Assembly: GCA_014523495.1 (NCBI GenBank)
Contig: JAATVM010000179.1
Coordinates: forward strand, 1-5,027
Direction of reading: 5' to 3'
DNA: 5,027 nucleotides
From: Nitrososphaerales archaeon TH1920
GTDB taxonomy: Archaea > Thermoproteota > Nitrososphaeria > Nitrososphaerales > Nitrososphaeraceae
Positions 1-4,923 of this stretch are shown piece by piece (the stretch's first letter is position 1; the number at the start of each line of letters is the position of its first letter). The notes below the pieces were generated by a model that worked only from the letters and a program-made list of their open reading frames with translations, had not been told where the DNA came from and did no database searches. Made by a program: the position numbers and the translations under genes.

Positions 1-717
1 TTAAACGTAAGACGTGTAAATGACCCCATGTCAGGTTTCTTTGCACTGCCTCGTGAACTGATTGAAAATATCTCCATTACTACAAAAAGCTACAAGATAT
101 TATTGAAAATTTTAGTAAAAAATAAGCATATTCTGGCTAAAGAAATTCCTTATACATTTACAGATAGGCAGTCTGGAAAGAGCAAAATGGACCGTAGTGT
201 AATAATGAATTACGCTCAAGCAATATGGCAACTGTATAGGCATGGACAGAAATCGGATAAAATCAAAATAAGCGAACAGGTGGATAAAAGATCAGTTCTT
301 TTTCTCTCAAAGGTAGGCAGATACTACACTGTCGGCATATCCGGTTTAATTATTAACTATATTATCTCATTTCTTTTGGCTAATGACGTGGCTAATTCTT
401 TAAGATTATTATCAAACCTGTGGTACATTGAGGCTTCTATTATTGGAGCCGTTATCTCAGCAACATCCAACTTCTTTCTAAACAAGTATTGGACGTTTGA
501 AGACAGGCGATTTGCCATCAGAACTACTGTAAAACAATACTCTTCATTCATAGGCGCAAGCGCCATTGCCCTGCTTATTCAAATTTTTCTCCTGTATTAC
601 ATGGTTGAGAATTCGATCCCATATAGAATTTCACTTATTGTAGCAATAGGTATAGCTACTACAATTAGTTTCATATTAAATAAAAAATTCACATTCAAGG
701 AAAAAGTTTGGGCATAG
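1..717 (+). CDS. Polyprenyl-phosphate glycosyltransferase (DPM1-like) with C-terminal GtrA membrane domain, 5'-truncated
   Basis: The reading frame is open from base 1, and the first ATG (28) falls inside the family motif DPMSGFF, so it is not the real start; the gene begins upstream of the window. The 238 visible residues hold the end of a GT-A family 2 catalytic domain of the dolichol-phosphate mannose/glucose synthase type: NDPMSGFFALPRE (visible residues 7-19), then FTDRQSGKSKMD (53-64), which matches the conserved R-x-x-G-x-SK loop. A linker leads to a GtrA-type domain with four predicted membrane helices at roughly 108-127, 142-161, 180-202 and 208-227. Helices 2 and 4 end in matching LNKYWTF and LNKKFTF motifs, so the domain looks internally duplicated. 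From the family, the protein would transfer a sugar from a nucleotide donor to a lipid phosphate at the cytoplasmic face, for glycan assembly. The same fused layout is known from the Pyrococcus enzyme. The sugar cannot be told from this part. Confidence 0.88.
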   Translation, partial: LNVRRVNDPMSGFFALPRELIENISITTKSYKILLKILVKNKHILAKEIPYTFTDRQSGKSKMDRSVIMNYAQAIWQLYRHGQKSDKIKISEQVDKRSVLFLSKVGRYYTVGISGLIINYIISFLLANDVANSLRLLSNLWYIEASIIGAVISATSNFFLNKYWTFEDRRFAIRTTVKQYSSFIGASAIALLIQIFLLYYMVENSIPYRISLIVAIGIATTISFILNKKFTFKEKVWA

Positions 718-734
718 AAATAATTGTTCGCTTA

Positions 735-758
735 GAAAGAAAAAGAAAAAGAAAAAGG
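735..758 (-). terminator. Candidate T-rich terminator for the 839-1390 gene; GAAAAA tandem run
   Basis: Three perfect GAAAAA units (739-744, 745-750, 751-756) follow a shorter GAAA. Read on the minus strand this gives three TTTTTC units, about 80 bases past the stop of the minus-strand gene ending at 839. Archaeal RNA polymerase typically stops at such T-rich tracts without a hairpin, so this is a reasonable terminator. It may equally be simple low-complexity sequence. Confidence 0.4.
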
Positions 759-808
759 CAAGTAAAACAGACTACATAATGTGTTGACGAGGAGAAGTCT
801 TAATTTAA

Positions 809-835
809 AGTCAATAGAGTGAAATTCAGTCAATA
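809..835. repeat. 8-bp direct repeat AGTCAATA
   Basis: AGTCAATA occurs at 809-816 and again at 828-835, 19 bases apart start to start, in the gap between the two tail-to-tail genes. The rest of the 718-838 gap holds the GAAAAA run and no coding or RNA signal I can recognise. An 8-base match in AT-rich DNA can arise by chance, so function is doubtful. Confidence 0.3.
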
Positions 836-838
836 TTT

Positions 839-1390
839 TTAGATAGGCCGGAAAAAATTTAGTGCGTAAATAAACAACAGCAATGTATCACCGAGTATCA
901 TGAGTTTCCATGGCATAGCATGGAGCCTAGGACCCTTCAATTTAATTTGATGATTGTCAACAATATGAGTGATATAGTCCCGCAGTTTTTCATTCCAAAT
1001 ATTGTATTCTATCCTGTGTTTCTTAAGTATGGATTCAATCTCATAGACCACAGGTGCTCTTACAGAACCGATATGCTGAATATATCGTCGAGAAATCTCT
1101 ACCTCTGCTTTTATCGCTATTAAACCTTCATGGAGATTCATTAGACGTAAATGCATTTCCCAAGGATTCTTGAGTTTTTTACTAAAGCCACTACCTATCT
1201 GAGTTGGTTTCCTGTTTTCAAATTTTACCTTTTTGAACCCTTCAGCAAATAATGTTTTTACCAATTCTTCTTTCTTTACCTTGACGATAAGACTCAATTG
1301 ATCAAATTCTATCTCTTCTTGCCGGATAAAATCATGCAAGCCCTTTAGCAAATTGATTCGTCTTGGATAACGAGTTAGGAATTCTGACAT
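839..1390 (-). CDS. Hypothetical protein, 183 residues, possible C-terminal membrane segment
   Basis: I do not recognise this protein. It is the only long open frame in the stretch, starts at ATG (1388-1390) and ends with TAA (839-841). Its composition is that of a genuine soluble protein: charged and basic, with alternating amphipathic stretches, an N-terminal half rich in K/E (residues 20-60) and a probably helical middle (residues 76-145, with WEMHLRLMNLHEGL and then AEVEISRRYIQHIGS). The last 25 residues carry a hydrophobic run (about 162-180, LMILGDTLLLFIYALNFF) that could be a single membrane anchor or a buried strand/helix, though the Asp inside it weakens the membrane reading. There is no cysteine motif and no obvious catalytic signature. 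It lies downstream of cofE on the same strand with an 82-base gap that has both a T-rich tract and a TATA-like box, so it is probably transcribed on its own. Confidence 0.65.
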   Translation of the reverse strand: MSEFLTRYPRRINLLKGLHDFIRQEEIEFDQLSLIVKVKKEELVKTLFAEGFKKVKFENRKPTQIGSGFSKKLKNPWEMHLRLMNLHEGLIAIKAEVEISRRYIQHIGSVRAPVVYEIESILKKHRIEYNIWNEKLRDYITHIVDNHQIKLKGPRLHAMPWKLMILGDTLLLFIYALNFFRPI

Positions 1391-1421
1391 CCTAATAACT
1401 AAAATGTTGACATGAAAGCAG

Positions 1422-1429
1422 TATTAAAA
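1422..1429 (-). promoter_or_regulatory. Candidate TATA box for the 183-residue protein gene
   Basis: On the minus strand TTTTAATA lies 32-39 bases upstream of the ATG at 1390. With the usual archaeal spacing of about 25 bases from TATA centre to start point, transcription would begin near 1400, leaving a leader of about 10 bases. There is no convincing Shine-Dalgarno sequence ahead of the ATG (only TTAGG directly abutting it), which fits a leaderless or near-leaderless mRNA. Confidence 0.3.
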
Positions 1430-1441
1430 CTCTATGGATTT

Positions 1442-1475
1442 AAAAAACTAAAGTAAACTAGGCTAAACTAAACTA
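1442..1475 (-). terminator. Candidate T-rich terminator of cofE with TAGTTTA repeats
   Basis: Starting at the cofE stop codon, the minus strand reads as a series of TAGTTTA units (1475-1469, 1470-1464, 1460-1454), then CTTTAGTTTTTT, ending in a six-T run at 1447-1442. No stable hairpin is evident. A T-rich tract immediately after a stop codon is the usual form of an archaeal intrinsic terminator. The first repeat unit includes the TAG stop itself. Confidence 0.45.
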
Positions 1476-2228
1476 TATCAAACCACGATTCATATTTCTT
1501 AAATAAATATCGATTTTTGGTTTAACGGTCATATCTTTCATACTCAGAATTCTATTTGTTTTATGAACCTTTGCACCCCTTACGACAACAATAGGTGTAG
1601 ATTCATTGCTCTCGCCCATTAGCAATACTCCACTGGTGGCAAGGGAGTCCGCAGTGGCCTTGAATGTTACCATTAACTTCTTTCCATAAAGGTCCTTTTT
1701 ACCTCTCTCATCTTCAACGGGTTCAAATCCAGAAACTCCAACGGCAATTCCAGTACAACCTATCCTTGTGGGCATTAGTCTACTATCCGAAATTACAATT
1801 CCAACGCTTATTCCGAGATTTTCCAAGAATTTTTTGCGTAACCTTTTTGCCGACTTGAAACTATCTTCAGGATAAAGTATTATTTTTCCAGGAGGCGAAT
1901 TTGACTTGTCAATGCCCGCATTGGGTGCAATCATGCCGTCGTTTATTGTTAACAAAAAACCTGGAATTCCTGAGACTATATAATCTGATTCTTTCAAGGC
2001 GATTTGTGCAATTTTTTCATCCATCTTGAATTTTGACGCCAGGCTTTTTGCTCTTTTAGTTGGCTTGACATTCTTTAAATCAATCAGAGAACCTTCGCTA
2101 ACCGAAACAAACTTGCTTGACATAACTATGATATCATCTTCTTGAAAGTCAAATTCTGAATCAACTATTGTCCTAAAAAGGTCAAACCCCACACTTCTTT
2201 TTGCGATTTTAATTGGAAAAACTTGCAT
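1473..2228 (-). CDS. cofE: Coenzyme F420-0:L-glutamate ligase (CofE family)
   Basis: CofE adds L-glutamate, using GTP and divalent metal, to F420-0 and then to F420-1, the last steps of F420 synthesis in the cytoplasm. The 251 residues match the usual archaeal length of about 250. Visible family marks in order: N-terminal MQVFPIK; VMSSKFVSVSEG (35-46), equivalent to the VxxxKivSkaEG segment; FLLTINDGMIAPNAGIDKSN (91-110) with Asp107; SDSR (147-150) with Asp148, in the position of the conserved acidic metal-site residue; GCTGIAVGVSGFEPVED (157-173); KDLYG (178-182); ATADSLA (191-197); LLMGE (202-206) and VVVRG (214-218). One oddity: the common DTxGRPxRxG stretch here reads DSRLMPTRIG (148-157), keeping Pro, Arg and Gly but losing the GR pair. 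ATG at 2228 gives the standard N-terminus. The gene is divergent from the dehydratase operon and shares an 84-base promoter region with it. A paralogue of altered substrate is possible, but the fold assignment is firm. Confidence 0.88.
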   Translation of the reverse strand: MQVFPIKIAKRSVGFDLFRTIVDSEFDFQEDDIIVMSSKFVSVSEGSLIDLKNVKPTKRAKSLASKFKMDEKIAQIALKESDYIVSGIPGFLLTINDGMIAPNAGIDKSNSPPGKIILYPEDSFKSAKRLRKKFLENLGISVGIVISDSRLMPTRIGCTGIAVGVSGFEPVEDERGKKDLYGKKLMVTFKATADSLATSGVLLMGESNESTPIVVVRGAKVHKTNRILSMKDMTVKPKIDIYLRNMNRGLI

Positions 2229-2231
2229 TTA

Positions 2232-2239
2232 TTTATAAA
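2232..2239 (+). promoter_or_regulatory. Palindromic TATA-like box TTTATAAA
   Basis: TTTATAAA is the best match to an archaeal TATA consensus in the window and is its own reverse complement. Read rightward, it would start transcription near 2261, giving the dehydratase mRNA a leader of about 50 bases. Read leftward, the start point would fall inside cofE, about 20 codon bases past its ATG, so it is unlikely to serve cofE from the annotated start. Confidence 0.35.
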
Positions 2240-2273
2240 GATCCTTCTTGCAATATTTGTGTTCAGGAAAAAT

Positions 2274-2280
2274 TATTAAA
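2274..2280 (+). promoter_or_regulatory. Candidate TATA box for the leuC-type gene
   Basis: TATTAAA lies 33-39 bases before the ATG at 2313. Standard spacing would place the start point near 2302 and give a leader of about 10 bases, consistent with the absence of a Shine-Dalgarno sequence at proper spacing. It competes with the TTTATAAA box further upstream; both may be used. Confidence 0.35.
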
Positions 2281-2312
2281 GTCAAAAAAGGATTTAAGTT
2301 GAGTTTCAAAAA

Positions 2313-3584
2313 ATGAATATTACCGAAAAAATAATAGCACGTGCATCGGGCAGGAATTCAGTTAGTCCTGGCGATGTGGTCTTTGCCAACGTTGACAAGT
2401 TAATGATTCATGATGTTTCTGGACCAGGAGTAATTAAGGTATTTGAGGAATGGGCCAAGAAAGGAATTGACCTTGAGAAAGTGTGGAATGCCGATAGAGT
2501 TTGGATAGCTGAAGATCATTTTGTTCCATCTGCAGACAGGATTTCTGCTGAAAATATCACAAAACTCACGAACTGGGCAGAAAAATATGGAATTAAAAAG
2601 CACTTTAAATACGGACTAGGACAGTACGGGATCTGCCATACCCTTTCACATGAGGAAGCGTTGGTATTACCAGGAGAATTCTACATTGGAGGTGACTCTC
2701 ATACCAATACAACAGGAGCTCTTGGGGCATTGGCAGTAGGTCTGGGACACACAGATATTGCATATGCAATGATGCATGGACGGATTTGGTTAAAGGTACC
2801 TGAGACTATTTTGTTTAAATTAATTGGAAAAAAACCAGCGCATATAATGGCCAAAGATATCATTCTAAAGATAATAAGTGATATTGGAACTGACGGTGCA
2901 AATTATAAGGCCATGGAATTTGCCGGAAATGCGGTAAGAGAGATGAGTATGGAAGAAAGATTGACACTTACAAATATGACCACCGAGGCAGGAGCAAAGA
3001 ATGGAATTATAGAGCCAGATGCTGTTACGGACGCGTATATAAACGAAAGAACTTCAGAAATCTACAAACCAATTTTAGGAGATGATCCACATTATCTCGA
3101 AGAGTTTACTTTTGAAATAGATAATCTTGAACCAATTGTCGCAAAACCTTTTTCACCAGAAAATGCTGCTGTTGCAAGAGAGTTGCAAAGTATTGAAGTC
3201 GATAAGGCCTATATAGGCTCATGCACTGGTGCGAAATTAGAGGACCTGAGATCTGCTGCCCGGATTTTAAAAGGCAAAAAAGTAAAGATAAGAACCGAAG
3301 TTTTGCCTGCTGCCCAATCTATCTATCTAAAGGCATTGAAAGAAGGCCTAATTGATATCTTTATGGAAGCAGGAGCAGTAGTTGGTCCTCCTACCTGTGG
3401 TGCCTGTTGTGGTGCTCATATGGGGATTTTGGCAAAGGATGAAGTCTGTGTCAGTACCACCAATAGGAATTTTCCGGGAAGGATGGGACATATTGAATCT
3501 CAAACATATCTTGCGTCTCCTCTAGTGGTTGCCGCTTCTGCAATCAAAGGGAAGATAACCGATCCTAGAGATGTATCAAAATGA
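2313..3584 (+). CDS. leuC: 3-isopropylmalate dehydratase / homoaconitase, large subunit
   Basis: This is the [4Fe-4S] catalytic subunit of an aconitase-family hydro-lyase that isomerises 2-isopropylmalate to 3-isopropylmalate (leucine synthesis) or homocitrate to homoisocitrate (alpha-aminoadipate route to lysine). The 423 residues match the archaeal/short LeuC class of about 420. Motifs seen: MIHDVSGP (31-38); DHFVPSAD (68-75); GGDSHTNTTGALGA (126-139); cluster ligands Cys304 in GSCTGAKLEDLR, and Cys362 and Cys365 in TCGACCGAHMG; NRNFPGRMG (384-392); and a C-terminal YLASPLVVAASAIKGKI (399-415). Two departures from textbook LeuC are CTGAK where CTNGR is usual, and a third cysteine (Cys366) beside the CxxC pair where a Leu is common. 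The ATG at 2313 gives the normal short N-terminus. The stop overlaps the next start in ATGA (3581-3584), so the two subunits are translationally coupled. Sequence alone does not settle leucine versus lysine use; one bifunctional enzyme is plausible. Confidence 0.93.
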   Translation: MNITEKIIARASGRNSVSPGDVVFANVDKLMIHDVSGPGVIKVFEEWAKKGIDLEKVWNADRVWIAEDHFVPSADRISAENITKLTNWAEKYGIKKHFKYGLGQYGICHTLSHEEALVLPGEFYIGGDSHTNTTGALGALAVGLGHTDIAYAMMHGRIWLKVPETILFKLIGKKPAHIMAKDIILKIISDIGTDGANYKAMEFAGNAVREMSMEERLTLTNMTTEAGAKNGIIEPDAVTDAYINERTSEIYKPILGDDPHYLEEFTFEIDNLEPIVAKPFSPENAAVARELQSIEVDKAYIGSCTGAKLEDLRSAARILKGKKVKIRTEVLPAAQSIYLKALKEGLIDIFMEAGAVVGPPTCGACCGAHMGILAKDEVCVSTTNRNFPGRMGHIESQTYLASPLVVAASAIKGKITDPRDVSK

Positions 3585-4069
3585 CTTTGAAAGGGATTGT
3601 TCATAAATATAGTAAAGATAATATTGATACTGATGTAATTCTACCAGGACCATATCTAAAGATCCATGATCATGGTGAATTATCAAAACACGCCATGGAG
3701 GGAATCGACGCTGACTTTTCAAACAAAGTATCTAAAGGAGATTTTATTCTTGCAGGAACAAACTTTGGATGTGGATCAAGTAGGGAACATGCTCCAATAG
3801 CTCTTTCACATTCTGGAATAAGTGCTGTACTTGCACCATCGTTCGCACGAATCTTTTATCGTAATTGTGTTGATGGTGGATATCTTTTGCCTCTGGAAAT
3901 TGAAAGGTCTACATTAGAACAAGTTTCTGACGGTGATACACTTGAAATAGAGATTGAAAATAACCAAATCCATGATAATACCAACGGGAAAAACTTTTCC
4001 ATATCGCCATTTCCACCATTAATAAAAAAAATAATTGATAGCGGAGGATTGATGTATTATAAAGAATGA
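3581..4069 (+). CDS. leuD: 3-isopropylmalate dehydratase / homoaconitase, small subunit
   Basis: This is the swivelling-domain subunit that closes over the iron-sulfur active site of the large subunit and supplies substrate-recognition residues. The 162 residues are the normal size for the archaeal small subunit. Motifs: DNIDTDVILP (13-22), the substrate loop PYLKI (24-28), KGDFILAGTNFGCGSSREHAP (52-72), SFARIFYRN (87-95) and a C-terminal SGGL (154-157). The loop after Tyr25-Leu26 is where family members differ by substrate; here Lys27 keeps a basic side chain, where Arg is seen in isopropylmalate enzymes as I recall them. The stretch after RN reads CVDGGYLLP instead of the common NxGLxxP form. 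The start ATG shares bases with the large-subunit stop (ATGA), and its own stop shares bases with the next gene (ATGA, 4066-4069). There is no strong ribosome site of its own, so expression probably depends on coupling. Confidence 0.92.
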   Translation: MTLKGIVHKYSKDNIDTDVILPGPYLKIHDHGELSKHAMEGIDADFSNKVSKGDFILAGTNFGCGSSREHAPIALSHSGISAVLAPSFARIFYRNCVDGGYLLPLEIERSTLEQVSDGDTLEIEIENNQIHDNTNGKNFSISPFPPLIKKIIDSGGLMYYKE

Positions 4070-4299
4070 GGAAAAAGAAAGGCAAAGGCAAACTTGTAGA
4101 AATACTAAGCAAAGCAAGGTTCTATGATGATATAGCACTTTACCAAGTATCATACCGTGATTTTGATAATATTGTCACTATCCCACTGAAAGAATTTATT
4201 TTACTATCTTCATCATTTGAATTGATTCCAATCAGTAGAATAGTTGAAATAAAAAAGGGGACCACCGTAGTATATTCAAAATCAACTACAAATTCATAA
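4066..4299 (+). CDS. Small protein resembling the MJ1316 / DUF504 (UPF0248) family
   Basis: The 77-residue product begins with a very basic tail (MRKKKGKGK) and continues into a compact domain with YQVSYRDF (26-33), VTIPLKEF (37-44) and FELIPISRIVEIKKG (51-65). The ending resembles the IPxHRI-x-x-I core of the archaeal MJ1316/DUF504 family, which is about 80 residues long; here His is replaced by Ser (IPISRI, 54-59). That family has been proposed from comparative genomics to recognise RNA ends with cyclic phosphate, which would fit the basic N-terminus, but the role is unproven and my match is by eye. The ATG overlaps the small-subunit stop as ATGA, so it is the third gene of the operon. A GGAGG at 4043-4047 is 18 bases upstream, too far to be a normal ribosome site, and is explained by the Gly-Gly codons of the upstream gene. 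Confidence 0.6.
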   Translation: MRKKKGKGKLVEILSKARFYDDIALYQVSYRDFDNIVTIPLKEFILLSSSFELIPISRIVEIKKGTTVVYSKSTTNS

Positions 4300-4327
4300 T
4301 GCATCAGTCATACTTCTGTTAACGTTC

Positions 4328-4340
4328 ATTTTTTATTTTT
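4328..4340 (+). terminator. T-rich terminator of the dehydratase operon
   Basis: After the operon's last stop (4299) the plus strand has six T (4329-4334), one A, then five T (4336-4340). No hairpin is needed in archaea. The tract overlaps the last codons and stop of the convergent YkgJ-like gene, so the two transcripts meet within about 40 bases. Confidence 0.5.
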
Positions 4341-4923
4341 GTAAATACCATCCTCTTGGCAGTAGAAATTTTATGAAACGCTTTTCTCCAACATGTGTTG
4401 CATATCTCCAAATTGTTTGATCTTCAAACCACTCAAAATTATTCTTGATTCTTGTTAAAGCACTGAATTCGCTCTCAAGCAAATTTTTATTTACCTGATT
4501 TGAATACTGGCATGAGAATTTACAATTGCAATCAAGTTTTGCATGTGTGTTATTTTCTTTTATTACGGGATATGCCCTACAGGAAAGAGGTCTTTCATTA
4601 TAAATTAGACAATTAAAACCCCCATGTGGAGAACGATTATTACTTCTGATATCTAGAAGGGGACAATAATCACCATTGATATTCGAGCCCATGAGTTGAT
4701 ACGCTATTACTTGACGAGGCCCATCAGATTTCTTATTCATACCAATGCCCACTCTTGGATATATGCTTACTTTCAATTTGTAAGATTCAGCTTGATTTTC
4801 CATTTCTTTTTTTTCTTCGGGCAAAAGAAGAACTCCTATTTTTCCATAATCAACCGAAGGATAATATTGACGGTTAATACAACAATCAGAGCAATCCTGA
4901 ATACAATGAAATTCTCTAAGCAT
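4333..4923 (-). CDS. YkgJ-type Cys-rich putative zinc/iron-chelating protein
   Basis: The 196-residue product carries the signature of the YkgJ/CxxCxxCC family, a putative zinc- or iron-binding domain of unknown reaction. An N-terminal FHCIQDCSDCC gives Cys7, 11, 14 and 15. A central YCPLL has Cys87. Then CLIYNERPLSCRAYPV (105-120) has Cys105 and Cys115, which is the family's typical C-xIYexRPxxCRxYP block. Beyond the usual set there is a second cluster DCNCKFSC with Cys132, 134 and 138, for ten cysteines in all. There is no signal peptide or membrane segment, so it is cytoplasmic. The C-terminal 50 residues (FEWFEDQTIWRY to GWYLQK) are aromatic-rich and not recognised. ATG at 4923 places the cysteine motif right at the N-terminus, as expected. 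The start overlaps by 8 bases the stop of an upstream minus-strand frame, suggesting an operon entering from the right. Metal type and role are unknown. Confidence 0.82.
   Translation of the reverse strand: MLREFHCIQDCSDCCINRQYYPSVDYGKIGVLLLPEEKKEMENQAESYKLKVSIYPRVGIGMNKKSDGPRQVIAYQLMGSNINGDYCPLLDIRSNNRSPHGGFNCLIYNERPLSCRAYPVIKENNTHAKLDCNCKFSCQYSNQVNKNLLESEFSALTRIKNNFEWFEDQTIWRYATHVGEKRFIKFLLPRGWYLQK

Larger units (their letters stand above)
2229..2312. promoter_or_regulatory. Divergent promoter region between cofE and the dehydratase operon
   Basis: All signals for both divergent genes must lie in these 84 bases unless they extend into coding sequence. It holds a perfect palindromic TTTATAAA (2232-2239), a TATTAAA (2274-2280), and on the minus strand an AATATT-centred box (2253-2258) 25-30 bases ahead of the cofE ATG. 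The minus strand also has AAGGA (2242-2246), too far from the cofE ATG for an ideal ribosome site. No long inverted repeat typical of an operator is evident. Confidence 0.5.

Noticed and set aside
718..838. Possible small RNA or tRNA in the gap
   Set aside because: No cloverleaf, T-loop or stable stem is visible; the sequence is low-complexity and AT-rich.
920..1123. 67-residue plus-strand frame opposite the hypothetical gene
   Set aside because: It is shorter than the minus-strand frame, rich in Phe/Tyr/Cys as antisense frames in AT-rich DNA often are, and has no start signals.
1664..1858. 64-residue open frame on the plus strand within cofE
   Set aside because: It lies opposite the well-supported CofE coding sequence, has unlikely composition and matches nothing; it is an antisense shadow.
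2400..2603. 67-residue minus-strand frame inside the large-subunit gene
   Set aside because: It lies opposite conserved dehydratase sequence and has no family features.
4043..4054. GGAGG followed by ATG, resembling a strong ribosome site and start
   Set aside because: This ATG is in frame with the small dehydratase subunit and encodes its Met158 after the conserved Gly-Gly-Leu; it would give a peptide of five residues. The spacing to the true downstream ATG (4066) is too long.
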